Positions 17,074 to 26,740 are shown, counted from the stretch's first letter. The stretch: DNA of 64,000 nt from Pedobacter hiemivivus (GCF_004331685.1 NZ_SJSM01000005.1:124001-188000), one strand, 5' to 3'. Notes: a model not told the origin generated them from the sequence alone. Translations and numbers: made by a program.

Positions 17074-17121
17074 GTTATAGGTTTACTCCAGGAAAGTAGT
17101 TTCCTGGAGTAAACCTATAAC
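17074..17121. promoter_or_regulatory. 48-bp perfect palindrome, candidate HxlR operator
   Basis: Two perfectly complementary 22-bp arms (17074-17095 and 17100-17121) around a 4-nt spacer GTAG. The left arm contains GGTTTACTCCAGG. It lies 6 nt upstream of the HxlR start and 62 nt upstream of the divergent hydrolase start. There is no T tract next to it on the minus strand, so a terminator is unlikely. The length exceeds what one dimer needs; it could bind two dimers or fold in RNA. Confidence 0.7.
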
Positions 17122-17182
17122 AAAAATAAACTTTGTTACTAATAACTTTGTCTTAGTTTAAATAAGCAAAACCTATATTTAC

Positions 17183-18157
17183 ATGATTTTTACAACGGAT
17201 TCCAACATACTTGCTTCCTCCCCCATTATTTCTGTTAGCCCGATAGATATACCTTCTCCTGGACGAAGTCATACACTCCAACTTCGCGTATCTGCTCCTA
17301 TTAATGGTACTTCATTACCAATTATTATTTTTTCTCACGGCTTTGGATCATCCATGGATGCATATGCTCCTTTAGTTAAGTATTGGGCTGCTCAGGGTTT
17401 TGTGGTGATTCAACCTACATTTCTGGATTCCAGAACATTAATCACTAACCCAAAGGCAGATCATCATGAAGCTGTTAAAGCATATCTGCAAAACCCTGAC
17501 AAAATACACATGTGGCGGTATCGTGTTAATGATGTAAAGCGGATACTAGACCATTTAGATATGATTGAGAATTCCGTCCCTCATTTAAAAGGACGCCTGG
17601 ATAGAGATCGCATAGCGGCAGTAGGACATTCATTCGGGGCACAAACCACCGCAACATTGTTGGGTACAAGAGTAATTGATGATCACGGCGGTTTGACAGA
17701 AGATCTCTCGGATGTGAGAATTAAATGTGGCGTTGTGCTCAGCATAGGGGGATGTGGCGGTGCTGCCTTAAGTGAATTTGGAAAAGAGCATTTTCCTCAT
17801 CTTAATCAAAATTATACCCAAATGAACAAACCAAGTCTTGTAATTGCCGGCGACAAAGACATTTCTCCATTGACTATTAAAGGGCCGGAATGGTTTACTG
17901 ATGCCTATTATCAGAGTCCAGGTGCTACTGATCTACTACTTTTGTACGGAGGTGAACATATGTTAGGAGGAATTTCAGGATACCTTGTCACAGAAACTAC
18001 AGATGAAAATCCTGAACGGGTTCATATTGTCCAGCGCCTTACTTTAGCTTATCTTATAAACAAGCTCTATGATGAATCCTCACACTGGGATAAAGCATCA
18101 AAGTGGTTAAAGGAAAGCATAATACCACAAGCTGTAGTGATAAGCAAAGTATTTTAA
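17183..18157 (+). CDS. alpha/beta hydrolase, chlorophyllase/PAF-acetylhydrolase-like
   Basis: A 324-residue serine hydrolase. The oxyanion region is SHGFGSSMDAYAPL, the nucleophile elbow GHSFGAQ, the acid lies in AGDKDISPL and the catalytic His in GGEHMLGG. This order and the SHGFGS signature resemble dienelactone hydrolase, chlorophyllase and platelet-activating-factor acetylhydrolase-like enzymes. No signal peptide is evident. It is divergent to the HxlR gene across the 48-bp palindrome and is its probable regulatory target. The substrate is unknown. Confidence 0.85.
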   Translation: MIFTTDSNILASSPIISVSPIDIPSPGRSHTLQLRVSAPINGTSLPIIIFSHGFGSSMDAYAPLVKYWAAQGFVVIQPTFLDSRTLITNPKADHHEAVKAYLQNPDKIHMWRYRVNDVKRILDHLDMIENSVPHLKGRLDRDRIAAVGHSFGAQTTATLLGTRVIDDHGGLTEDLSDVRIKCGVVLSIGGCGGAALSEFGKEHFPHLNQNYTQMNKPSLVIAGDKDISPLTIKGPEWFTDAYYQSPGATDLLLLYGGEHMLGGISGYLVTETTDENPERVHIVQRLTLAYLINKLYDESSHWDKASKWLKESIIPQAVVISKVF

Positions 18158-18257
18158 TATTGTCGCCTAGATAAACTAATTCATTCATGTAACATCGCTC
18201 TTATAGTCCGCCGCAAGAGTCGTTTATAGCTTTCAAGGGCTAGTTTTCAGGATAAGA

Positions 18258-18480
18258 TTACTTTATCTTTTTAAATTGAATAGTTGAAATATTTTCCGGG
18301 ATTATAGAGACTGTCTGCTGATTTTCAAGAAAGAAGTCAACCAGCTGATAAGCGATCAGCAAACCTTCAAACCCCTGTTTATTTCCTAGTGTTACTACAG
18401 AAAACTGTTAAGAAGCCCTCCATTTGTGCCCAGTTTTCAGGATTTTGAGTTAGTTTTTTTTCCAGACCAACCAATTACCA
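18258..18480 (-). pseudogene. decayed gene stump, family not recognised
   Basis: On the minus strand a frame ending at 18258 reads SVVTLGNKQGFEGLLIAYQL, VDFFLENQQTVSIIPENIS, TIQFKKIK. A neighbouring frame just upstream reads LTQNPENWAQMEGFLTVF and a third begins VLVIGWSGKK. Joined by two small frameshifts they look like the C-terminal part of one protein. No start codon is present. This accounts for most of the 389-bp gap between 18157 and 18547. I cannot name the family with confidence. Confidence 0.4.
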
Positions 18481-18546
18481 AAACCCTAACTGAATTAGGT
18501 TTGCTGAATCAAAGCAATTCTTTAAATTAGTAACATATCAGAAACC

Positions 18547-19077
18547 ATGGCCATACACGTTGCAATCACGCGCAAAATCCTTCCTGGAAAAGAACAGGAA
18601 TTCACAGAATCCCTGCGAAATTTTCTAGGGCAATCGTTTATCCACGATGGCGTACATGGGGCAGCAATCATTTCCTCCTTTCCAGGAGCGGACGATAACG
18701 AAATTGAAATCTTAAGAACTTTTAAAGACGAAAAAGAACGTGATGCATTTTATAATTCTGAGCAATTCAACAGGTGGGAAGCCTATGCTTCCACCCTAAC
18801 TGAACCAGCTGTCTATAGGCAACTAACCGGTCTGGAGGCATGGTTTCGTTCCTCAACTCCACCGCCAAGATGGAAGATGGCAATTGCAACGTTATGCGGT
18901 GTATTTCCAACGAGCCTTTTCCTGTATTACGCTACTGGCTGGTTACTAATAGACTTGCCCGCTCCATTCAGGTTACTCATAACCGCCGCACTCATGGTCG
19001 GGATATTGACATGGATAGTGATGCCAATGGTTACTAAAATTCTGAAAGCCTGGCTAACCATTCGTAATCCACATTAA
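18547..19077 (+). CDS. antibiotic biosynthesis monooxygenase-domain membrane protein
   Basis: A 176-residue protein. Residues 1-95 form an ABM (dimeric alpha-beta barrel) domain: VAITRKILPGKEQEFTESL, then an aromatic/Trp pattern AFYNSEQFNRWEAY. Residues about 110-130 and 140-160 are two membrane helices, ending in a basic tail. This ABM plus two-TM layout is found widely in proteobacteria and Bacteroidota, without known function; ABM domains can be heme-degrading or quinone-forming oxygenases. It is a single-gene unit. Confidence 0.85.
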   Translation: MAIHVAITRKILPGKEQEFTESLRNFLGQSFIHDGVHGAAIISSFPGADDNEIEILRTFKDEKERDAFYNSEQFNRWEAYASTLTEPAVYRQLTGLEAWFRSSTPPPRWKMAIATLCGVFPTSLFLYYATGWLLIDLPAPFRLLITAALMVGILTWIVMPMVTKILKAWLTIRNPH

Positions 19078-19118
19078 TTTTCGAGAATCGAATGACATCG
19101 CAAAAAAAAGCAGCCTGG

Positions 19119-19454
19119 CTAACCTGCCTTTAAGGTCAAAAATTCCATGAGGTGCTGTTCCAGCAATTCGGTATTGTAAGTGCCTTCTGTAGTATGGTCT
19201 GTAATCTCAAGGTTATTGTCACCCACTGTAATCGTGTACGCATTTCCGTCAATAATTTCTGGAAAACTGATATTCACAATATCAGCTACATGGGCAAATT
19301 CCACAGCCAGGTTGCTACCAAGCTGCTCATTCACGTAAGCAGGAAATTCCGTTTTTAAAAGGTCAAATAAACTTTCAGGGCTTAAAGGTTGTACATTGTC
19401 AATCGCTATCATAGGTTTTCCTATAAGCTTCCAATAATGATGCCCCGAAATCAT
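19119..19454 (-). CDS. hypothetical 111-residue protein
   Basis: A small acidic protein; the likely start is either the first ATG (19454) or MIAIDNVQPLSPESL 14 residues in. The body is SLFDLLKTEFPAYVNEQLG, then short strands and TEGTYNTELLEQHLMEFL. There is no signal peptide or membrane helix. The function is not recognised. It is preceded by no clear operon partner. Confidence 0.55.
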   Translation of the reverse strand: MISGHHYWKLIGKPMIAIDNVQPLSPESLFDLLKTEFPAYVNEQLGSNLAVEFAHVADIVNISFPEIIDGNAYTITVGDNNLEITDHTTEGTYNTELLEQHLMEFLTLKAG

Positions 19455-19568
19455 AAACCATCAATCAGCCACCACAGGCAGATAATGACCGTCGGCTTTC
19501 AAAACAGTGTACGATTTCGACTAACTATTTCGGCTTGCAGGTGTTTACCCTATAAAACATAACAGGTC

Positions 19569-19823
19569 ATGCAAGAAGAAGAAGAAATATTTAACGTATC
19601 CGTAACCATCAACACCGGACTAGAACCCTTAACATTCACGATCACCACAGACCACCCAGCCTCTGATCCAAAATATCAGCGGGATTACCGCGTAACCCGT
19701 GACAACGAGATGCTCGGCGTCCTTCGTCAGGATACAGACCACCGCTGGCATTTACGGGAAGGCAACCTGGAGCAGGAAGAAATCGAGGCCATCGGACAGG
19801 CAATTGATGCACATTACGCCTAG
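19569..19823 (+). CDS. hypothetical 84-residue protein
   Basis: A small soluble protein beginning MQEEEEIFNVSVTINTGLEP. The middle (RVTRDNEMLGVLRQDTDHRW) and the end (QEEIEAIGQAIDAHYA) suggest a short beta-sheet followed by a helix. No family is recognised. It is flanked by the 19119 hypothetical gene and the cold-shock gene, both on the other strand. Confidence 0.55.
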   Translation: MQEEEEIFNVSVTINTGLEPLTFTITTDHPASDPKYQRDYRVTRDNEMLGVLRQDTDHRWHLREGNLEQEEIEAIGQAIDAHYA

Positions 19824-19935
19824 CCAGTCCTCACATGCAAACCAATCCTTGACGCTTCCAGTCACGCAAAATTCCGGGCAAAAAAAAACACCCGCAAAAA
19901 GCAGATGTTTTCACCAATTTATGAAGGAAATCTAA

Positions 19936-20127
19936 TTAGCTGATTTTAACATTAATTGCGTTCAAGCCTTTTTTACCTTGCTCGATGTCATAGCTTACTG
20001 AATCATTCTCACGAATATTGTCCATTAAACCAGAAGAATGAACAAAGATTTCGCTATCACCATTAGCTGGCACGATAAATCCAAAACCTTTTGTCTCATT
20101 GAAAAATTTTACTGTTCCTTGTTGCAT
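19936..20127 (-). CDS. CspA-family cold-shock protein
   Basis: A 63-residue single cold-shock domain. It opens MQQGTVKFFNETKGFGFI, containing the RNP1 motif KGFGFI, and has the RNP2-type IFVHSSG. Such proteins are RNA chaperones that bind single-stranded nucleic acid. Length and start are standard for Bacteroidota Csp proteins. The ~130 bp upstream are very AT-rich and probably hold a long 5' leader, as in other cold-shock genes, though no specific element can be defined. Confidence 0.95.
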   Translation of the reverse strand: MQQGTVKFFNETKGFGFIVPANGDSEIFVHSSGLMDNIRENDSVSYDIEQGKKGLNAINVKIS

Positions 20128-20510
20128 TATATTATATATTAATTAACCAAAGATAGTTAAATTTCCGATAAATAGAATTTTATTTCAAAATTAAAATAAA
20201 TATAAAATTTTATTTTACTCAATAAATAAGTAACAAAATATTTTTTCGATAAAAAAAACTATCCCGCTTTCAGATTCAGACGCTTAAATAACTCCCTTGT
20301 AATGACCTGCACATCCCTGGCCAATTGCTCATATCCGCAATGGCGAAGCTCAAGCGGAAAAAGATCACTACTATAAAAATTTAACTTACAATAAATTAAG
20401 GTAGAAATACACCCTTTTTTTGTCGTAAATCCCACTGGAAATTTCCTTAGCAACAACCATCTTTACAGGTAGATTCGTCAATTGTATCATCAATTCTTTT
20501 TTTATTGACA

Positions 20511-20542
20511 AAAGAGGCTATCATTTTGCTGATAGCCTCTTT
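20511..20542. terminator. terminator downstream of locus A
   Basis: Perfect 13-bp arms AAAGAGGCTATCA and TGATAGCCTCTTT with a 6-nt loop. It lies 16 bp after the stop of the TlpA gene that ends locus A (minus strand), where the descending arm is followed by TTTTGTC. It marks the end of the FecR-SusC-SusD-TlpA unit. Confidence 0.8.
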
Positions 20543-20557
20543 CTATGATGGTAACAA

Positions 20558-21811
20558 CTATTTCATTACCGATTCAATTTTATCCGAAAATCCTTCTCCT
20601 CCCTTTCCATTCCCTACATATTTTGCTATGATGTTCCCTTCTTTATCCAATAAAATTTTGGTAGGAAAAGCACTCACGCCAAATTGTACTACTGCATTAA
20701 ATTTGTCGCGGTGCTCATTATCAAGCACCTGAATCCAGGGCAGGCCATCTTCTGCTATGGCTTTTGTCCATAATGTCCTGGCCGCATTCAAATCTGTACC
20801 CATTTCCTGTGAAATACCGATAATTTCAAACCCTTTGTCTTTATATTTTGCATATAATTCCTTTAAGTGAGGGTGGCTGTTTCTGCAGGGCCCACACCAG
20901 CTGCCCCAGAAATCTAGCAACACATATTTACCTTTCAGCCCATTGAGGTTGATCGCTTTTCCATTCACATCCCTTTTATACATAGAGAAGGCCTGGAGCT
21001 TATTACCTGTTACCTGCACCAAAGAATCCTTTAATTGCTGGTAATAGGCCTTGCCCCCCTTAAACTGACCGGACAAATCGGCCACCTCCGCTTTCAATTC
21101 TGCTGAATTGTAGATGGCACTCATATCCATTCTTGTTAATATCTTCAACGCTTCTTTTTTTCTCCCTTGGGCTGCCAATGCCTGCGCATACATATAAAAA
21201 AGATCGTCTTTGATGTTGTAATCGCCCGATTTCACACTAGCTATCGCCCGTATATCGGGCTGTATCGTGTCTTTGCCTGTCTTGTACAAAGGATCAAGGT
21301 ATTTCAGGATCTGGCCCTGCAGGTTTTTCCCTCTCAGTATTTTACTAAAAACTTCTATTGTTGAGCGGTAGGTCTGGGCAACTTTACCGGTACTTACATA
21401 CAGTTGGTACAGGCTATCGGCCAATGGCCGGATCTTTGAATCTGCATAATCAAAATCTCCCCGGGCCACCATTTCCTTACCTACACTTAGCAGTGCTAGA
21501 TCGTGGGACTCGCTGGTGCTGGTCCTGCTGATCCACAATTCTGCAGATTTGATGTCGCCTATTTTGGCGTAGTCACCCGCCATGCTGATCCGGGCATAAT
21601 TGTAACTAATACTGGCGCTGCGGCCGGTATCCGGATAGTTTTTTAAGGATTCTTCGTAAATGGCAATTCGTTTCTGTAACTCAGGCACCAGGTAAAATCC
21701 TTTAAGCACCGGGCTGGGCACATATGCTTTGGCTACTGGCGCTGGTGTTTGGCCAATTGCCTGCATGGCAATGAGCGTAAACAACAACGCTATTAAGTTT
21801 ATCTTTTTCAT
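20558..21811 (-). CDS. TlpA-family thiol-disulfide oxidoreductase (locus A)
   Basis: A 417-residue periplasmic protein with a signal peptide (LIALLFTLIAMQAIGQ). A long helical middle region of TPR-like helices (SISYNYARISMAGDYAKIGD, FYMYAQALAAQGRKKEALK) leads to the C-terminal TlpA/ResA thioredoxin fold: SMYKRDVNGKAINLNGLKG, FWGSWCGPCR with the redox CGPC, and FPTKILLDKEG. It is 12 nt downstream of SusD, and such proteins are recurrent partners of SusCD in Sphingobacteriaceae. It probably reduces or rearranges disulfides of the imported substrate or of the receptor. Confidence 0.9.
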   Translation of the reverse strand: MKKINLIALLFTLIAMQAIGQTPAPVAKAYVPSPVLKGFYLVPELQKRIAIYEESLKNYPDTGRSASISYNYARISMAGDYAKIGDIKSAELWISRTSTSESHDLALLSVGKEMVARGDFDYADSKIRPLADSLYQLYVSTGKVAQTYRSTIEVFSKILRGKNLQGQILKYLDPLYKTGKDTIQPDIRAIASVKSGDYNIKDDLFYMYAQALAAQGRKKEALKILTRMDMSAIYNSAELKAEVADLSGQFKGGKAYYQQLKDSLVQVTGNKLQAFSMYKRDVNGKAINLNGLKGKYVLLDFWGSWCGPCRNSHPHLKELYAKYKDKGFEIIGISQEMGTDLNAARTLWTKAIAEDGLPWIQVLDNEHRDKFNAVVQFGVSAFPTKILLDKEGNIIAKYVGNGKGGEGFSDKIESVMK

Positions 21812-21823
21812 TTGACCGTATTT

Positions 21824-23263
21824 TTAGTTGTAACCAGGACTTTGTTTTAAAAATGGATTTTTGTTGATGTCATCCAATGGAATTGGATACAGCTTAGCTT
21901 CCGGTCTCCAGTTTGGCTTGTCTTTCAACACCTCATCAGCCGTACCGGTACGTTTTAGATCCATCCAGCGATGACCGTACTCAATAAACAGCTCAACAAA
22001 ACGTTCATGGGCAGTCAGGTCTAAAAGCTCTGACTGTGTAGCATTTGGCTTTGTTACCGAAATCAGGCTAATGCCCGATCGTTTTCTGATGACATCCAGG
22101 TCGCTGATGGCGTCGCTAAGTTTATTTTGATGTGCCCTTGCTTCTGCGCGGATCAGGTAAACTTCAGACAGGCGAAGGAAAACATTCGATTCCGTTCTGG
22201 TTGTGCCGGTACCACCATTAAGTTTATACTTGTAAGGATAGCTGTAGTTTTTAGTTACCCCGCCAATGGTTAATGTTACAGTTTTAATCCACTCCGTTTT
22301 TCTTAAATCGCCTGTTTCAAAAGACTGGAATAACTTGTCAGTAATTTGATATTGAGGTGCATTTGTTGCAATGGAAGGAACAAAATTAAAGCCATCATAG
22401 GTATACAGATTACTCCCGGGTTGTTGTAACTGCAGGATCACCTCTTTGCTGCTCGTTAAAAAAGTTTTTTTCAGGTCTGTTTCCATATCGTATACCGTTT
22501 TGCCAGCAACGTCTATCACTTCCGAGGCTTGGATCTCTGCATTTACCCAGTCTTCCTTATATAAATATACCCTGGCCAGCAATGCATTTGCAGCATATTT
22601 ATTGGCACGAAGGCGTTGCGTACCCAGGTAAGCGGGACCAAGATTCGCTACCGCATATTTCAGGTCGTCCAATATTAAATTGTAGATGACTTCCTTACCA
22701 ACCTTCGGAAGGTTGGCATTAGTCCTATAGTCGCTGGTAAGTGGCATGGGTACATCACCATATATATTGATGAGGTAAAAATAGTTGGCGGCACGGATGA
22801 ACTTTGCTTCAGCAAGAAACTGCTTTTTGCCTGCCGCTGTGATACCTGTTGATTTTTCTACATTTTCGATAATGGAATTTGCATTAAATATGAGGTTGTA
22901 AATACTCCCCCAGATGTCGCCGCTACTTTTACCATTGGCGGCACTAATAGAATTGGTATAAAACTCATTAAAAACATTGGTTACTGAAGTGTTCATGATC
23001 TCGTCGGCACTAAGGCCCATAGAGATCTGCACTGCTCCGCTGTAAGCCAGTGTGGTCGTAAAAACACCGGTACTTCCTACCATTATGCCATAAAGTGCCC
23101 TAACTGCTGATGCGGCCTTCGTGTCGCTGCCAAACGCAAGATCTGAAGGGATCTGGTCTATTGGACTAGGTACATCCACAAATTTTGTACAGCCCGATAC
23201 AGTTAAAAGTATGATGACCAAAGCAATCAGACCGTTTTTTTTATATATGTTATTTAGATTCAT
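21824..23263 (-). CDS. RagB/SusD-family lipoprotein (locus A)
   Basis: A 479-residue SusD homologue. The signal peptide ends in the lipobox TVSGC, anchoring it on the outer-membrane surface. The TPR-like core is seen in AEAKFIRAANYFYLINIYGD and ANALLARVYLYKEDWVNAE; the C-terminal substrate-binding portion has LRLSEVYLIRAEARAHQNK, RFVELFIEYGHRWMDLKRTG and the standard YPIPLDDINKNPFLKQSPGY end. It pairs with SusC, 12 nt upstream, as the lid of the uptake complex. The ligand is unknown. Confidence 0.95.
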   Translation of the reverse strand: MNLNNIYKKNGLIALVIILLTVSGCTKFVDVPSPIDQIPSDLAFGSDTKAASAVRALYGIMVGSTGVFTTTLAYSGAVQISMGLSADEIMNTSVTNVFNEFYTNSISAANGKSSGDIWGSIYNLIFNANSIIENVEKSTGITAAGKKQFLAEAKFIRAANYFYLINIYGDVPMPLTSDYRTNANLPKVGKEVIYNLILDDLKYAVANLGPAYLGTQRLRANKYAANALLARVYLYKEDWVNAEIQASEVIDVAGKTVYDMETDLKKTFLTSSKEVILQLQQPGSNLYTYDGFNFVPSIATNAPQYQITDKLFQSFETGDLRKTEWIKTVTLTIGGVTKNYSYPYKYKLNGGTGTTRTESNVFLRLSEVYLIRAEARAHQNKLSDAISDLDVIRKRSGISLISVTKPNATQSELLDLTAHERFVELFIEYGHRWMDLKRTGTADEVLKDKPNWRPEAKLYPIPLDDINKNPFLKQSPGYN

Positions 23264-23275
23264 GATTGTATTTCT

Positions 23276-26200
23276 TTAAAGTGTTAACTGTAAACCTGCT
23301 GTAACGGTGCGTAATGGGGCCATCCTGGTGTAGCTTTGTGTTTCAGGGTCTGCACCTTCATAATTGCTGATCACAAACAGGTTTTGTGCCTGCACATAGA
23401 ACCGGCATGATTTGATATGTACAACGTTTAACCAATTAGCCGGGATACTGTAAGAAAGAGAAACGTTTTTCAAACGGAGATAAGAAGCATCCGTGTAGGT
23501 ACGGCTGGAGAAACTCATCGGGTAAAAGCCCGAAGTACCTGAAATGGCGCCCGGGGAAGTAGTGAATTTCTGAACCCCAGTGATGTCGTTCTCTTTCTGC
23601 CATCTGCTGAGTACCAGTGTTGGGGAGTTAAAAATCATTCCCGGAGGATTAAACAAATTGCCACTTCTCCAATCTTTACCCAGTTGTTTGCTGAACTGGA
23701 AGAAGAAACTTGCGCTGAAACGTTTATAACTGAAAGTGTTGTTTAGTCCGCCGAAGAATTTGGGGTCAGACGATCCCAGGGTTGCATAGTCGTTCGCCGA
23801 ATTTACTATTTTATCACCATTTACATCTTTCACAGTATATAGACCTGTGATGGGATCTACTCCGACAAACTGACTGGCATATATACGGTTTAAGGATTGT
23901 CCTATGGCGTAGCTGGTGGCATAGCTTGATTTTTCAAGATCAGGGAATTTCATCAGTTTGTTTTGAGGAAAAGTAATGTTGAAATCTGTGCTCCAGGTAA
24001 AACCACCTTTAACAATATTTTGTGAGGTTAGTGTCAATTCTAAACCTCTGTTGCGAACTTCTACACCTGCAAGGTTGTCTACGATAGTAGAAAAACCTGT
24101 AGTTTTAGGCAATGGGTAATTCACAAGGGGCTCAGAAGAAATGTTATTATATCCGGAGGCTGTGAACAGGATCCTGTCTTTCAGGAAACCCAGTTCTAAG
24201 CCAATTTCCATTTTGTTGTTGCGTTCCCAATGCAGGTTGGGGTTGTACAACTTGGTTGGATAAAGCGTTGCCGAATCGGCATAATTTCCGGCAGAAGCCC
24301 AGGCATCAAGATAGGCATATTCACCAATCTGGTCATTCCCTGTAGAGCCGTAACTCGCCCTTAGTTTACCATAGCTTAATATTTTATTGTTTTTCAGGAT
24401 CGCTTCTTTAGTGAAGATCCATGCTGCACCTACTGCACCAAAATTAGAAAAACGGAAGTTTGGTCCGAAACGGCTTGACCCATCTCTTCTCCCTGTGAAG
24501 TTAACGATATAAGTATCTTCCCAATTGTAATTGACCCTGCCGAAAAATGCCTGATATTTATATACTGTTGCTGTATTGCTAGGTGTAATTGCTGTACTGG
24601 GCAGCCCTTTTAGGGAGCCGATCAGTTCATCACTGAGGTAACCTTTTGCATTGATCACCTGTCCGGCTGTAGAGCGCTGGTTATAGGTTGCTCCTAACAA
24701 AATATTCAATTTACCTTTCTTAATCTGCCCGGTATATTCTGCCTGAGGCTCAATGATCCAGTTTTTTAGCTGGTTATTGCCAAAAGCAGCAAATCCACTT
24801 AAATCAGGTCTTAATGGGTTTTGTGCTGAAAGTGGTGTTAGCCTTTTTTCATCATTTTGTGTGGTGTTGTAACCAAAGCTGCTTCTTACCACTAAATTCT
24901 TTAGGATTTTGTAGTTAAGGATCATGTTGGCATTGAGACTGCTCATTTTAGAAAGGTAGGTCTGGTTCAGGAGCGCCAAAGGGTTATCTTTTTGCAGGTA
25001 AAGTCCGCCTTCGTTCCATGCCAGCTTGCCATTTTGATCATATAGTTTAAAATTAGGTGGCAATATGACCGAACCAGATAAATCAAGCGCAGTAAGGTTG
25101 CTTTCGTTTGCAGAATAATTTGCCGAAAGGTCCAGTGTAAATTTTTCATTATCACTCATGCTGTGGATGTTCGCACTCATAGAAGCGCGGTCGGTATACA
25201 TATCGCCTGGCCAAACCGTGCCTTCTTTGTGATAACCACCGCCTAAACGGTACTGCGTATATTTGTTACCTCCTGAAAAAGTAACCTGGGCATCGTTGGT
25301 ATGGGCGTTATTGCCTACCAGCAGCTTCGCAAAATCGGTATATCTATTGTTGTCCCATAAAAGGAGGTCGTAAGCATTGGCGTTCGTTTTCGTGAGTTTG
25401 TCGTTTGCAAATGCCTCATTTCTCATAGCTATATACTGTTGGGTATTTAGCATTTTCGGCATACTGGATACCTGGCTGACACCGGAATATACATTAACGT
25501 CCATATTCATTTTACCGGCTTTACCTTTTTTTGTGGTGATCAGGATTACGCCATTTGCACCCCGGCTTCCATAGATGGCGGTGGCGTCGGCATCCTTGAG
25601 TACGTCAATACTTTCAATATCCGCTGCGTTTATACCAGAGAAGGCGCTTAAACCATCCCATATTCCGGCACCAAAAGGGCCGCCCACCTGGCTTACTTTA
25701 TCATTGGCAGCTGCCATAGGCACACCATCAAGAATATATAAAGGCTGATCGGAAGTCAGGAACCTGTCGAAATTTGCTCTTCCACGGATCTGTACACTTA
25801 AACGGGCGCCGGGTACACCAGTACTTTGACTGACTACCATGCCTGGGACGCGTCCAATCAATCCTTGTATAGGATCAAATACAGGCTGTTTCATCAGTTC
25901 TTCTCCTGTTAGTCTTGATTTATTGGATGTGGAGGTACGCTGACTTCCCTTGCCATAGGCCTCGACCGATACCTCATCAAGTTTAGAGATATCCTGCTCA
26001 AGACTAAGATTGATCTTTTTGGTGTTCTTACCAACCAGTACTTCTGCAGTTTTGTATCCCAAATAAGAAATTTCGAGTAAGGTCCCTTCCTGAACATTGA
26101 TGCTGAAATTCCCGTTAACATCAGTTGTGGCAATTACATTTGCACCCTTTATCTTAATTATTACGCCTGGAATGCCATTTCCCTTCTCATCAGTAATTGT

Positions 26201-26587
26201 TCCGCTGACAGGCAGGGCAAAGATGAACAGGTCGACCAGTTTGCTGATGATCGTTTTTTCTTTCTTTTTAATGATGATTGTTTTTTCCTTAATCACATAG
26301 GTCAGGTCCTGGTTTTCAAGGACAGTCTGCAGCCCTTTTTCCAGCTCTGCATTTTTCAGGTTTACGCGAATATTTTTCAGACCTTTCAGGTCAAAATCAT
26401 TGTAAATAAAATCATAGCCACTCTGTTTACTGATGGTATTGAATATGGTTTCCAGCGGTGCATTTTTAAGGGAAATGTTCAGGCGCTGAGCATACCCTGC
26501 AGCAGAGGTTTGGATGATCACAGAGAAGATCAGTATAGCGGTGAGCTTCATAGCAAGCACAAGTCGGTTAAGTGTATAAAAATTCAT
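23276..26587 (-). CDS. SusC/RagA TonB-dependent receptor with STN domain (locus A)
   Basis: About 1103 residues from the ATG at 26587 (MNFYTLNRLVLAMKL); a further 26 residues upstream to 26665 lack signal-peptide character. Order: signal peptide, STN secretin/TonB N-terminal domain (NAPLETIFNTISKQSGYDF), carboxypeptidase-like domain (ISGTITDEKGNGIPGVII), plug (PLYILDGVPM, VLKDADATAIYGSRGANG) and a 22-strand barrel. The STN domain marks it as a signal transducer that touches FecR in the periplasm. It imports an unknown oligomeric ligand with SusD, using TonB energy. Confidence 0.95.
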   Translation of the reverse strand: MNFYTLNRLVLAMKLTAILIFSVIIQTSAAGYAQRLNISLKNAPLETIFNTISKQSGYDFIYNDFDLKGLKNIRVNLKNAELEKGLQTVLENQDLTYVIKEKTIIIKKKEKTIISKLVDLFIFALPVSGTITDEKGNGIPGVIIKIKGANVIATTDVNGNFSINVQEGTLLEISYLGYKTAEVLVGKNTKKINLSLEQDISKLDEVSVEAYGKGSQRTSTSNKSRLTGEELMKQPVFDPIQGLIGRVPGMVVSQSTGVPGARLSVQIRGRANFDRFLTSDQPLYILDGVPMAAANDKVSQVGGPFGAGIWDGLSAFSGINAADIESIDVLKDADATAIYGSRGANGVILITTKKGKAGKMNMDVNVYSGVSQVSSMPKMLNTQQYIAMRNEAFANDKLTKTNANAYDLLLWDNNRYTDFAKLLVGNNAHTNDAQVTFSGGNKYTQYRLGGGYHKEGTVWPGDMYTDRASMSANIHSMSDNEKFTLDLSANYSANESNLTALDLSGSVILPPNFKLYDQNGKLAWNEGGLYLQKDNPLALLNQTYLSKMSSLNANMILNYKILKNLVVRSSFGYNTTQNDEKRLTPLSAQNPLRPDLSGFAAFGNNQLKNWIIEPQAEYTGQIKKGKLNILLGATYNQRSTAGQVINAKGYLSDELIGSLKGLPSTAITPSNTATVYKYQAFFGRVNYNWEDTYIVNFTGRRDGSSRFGPNFRFSNFGAVGAAWIFTKEAILKNNKILSYGKLRASYGSTGNDQIGEYAYLDAWASAGNYADSATLYPTKLYNPNLHWERNNKMEIGLELGFLKDRILFTASGYNNISSEPLVNYPLPKTTGFSTIVDNLAGVEVRNRGLELTLTSQNIVKGGFTWSTDFNITFPQNKLMKFPDLEKSSYATSYAIGQSLNRIYASQFVGVDPITGLYTVKDVNGDKIVNSANDYATLGSSDPKFFGGLNNTFSYKRFSASFFFQFSKQLGKDWRSGNLFNPPGMIFNSPTLVLSRWQKENDITGVQKFTTSPGAISGTSGFYPMSFSSRTYTDASYLRLKNVSLSYSIPANWLNVVHIKSCRFYVQAQNLFVISNYEGADPETQSYTRMAPLRTVTAGLQLTL

Positions 26588-26684
26588 ACATTTGAGTGAG
26601 TTTGGGTTAAAAAGTTGATTGATTCTAGCGGATAAATAAACGAGTAAGCCCGAACGTACGATCAATTACAAGTTGATGGTAGCC

Positions 26685-26710
26685 AGGGTTCCGGTTACAG
26701 CCGGAATCCT
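26685..26710. other. hairpin between fecR and susC, locus A
   Basis: The arms GGGTTCCGG and CCGGAATCC surround a 6-nt loop (TTACAG). It lies within the 150-bp FecR-SusC gap. A GC-rich hairpin at the equivalent place occurs in loci B and C, suggesting partial attenuation or an mRNA processing/stability boundary between regulator and transporter. Confidence 0.5.
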
Positions 26711-26740
26711 GCTTTATGTTCGGATTACCTTAGGGTAGCA

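Noticed and set aside
20259..20456. Minus-strand frame of 65 codons ending VITRELFKRLNLKAG
   Set aside because: The last ~25 codons look somewhat coding, perhaps a remnant, but there is no motif, and the first part (Cys/Phe/Tyr-rich) does not look like protein; not enough to call a gene.
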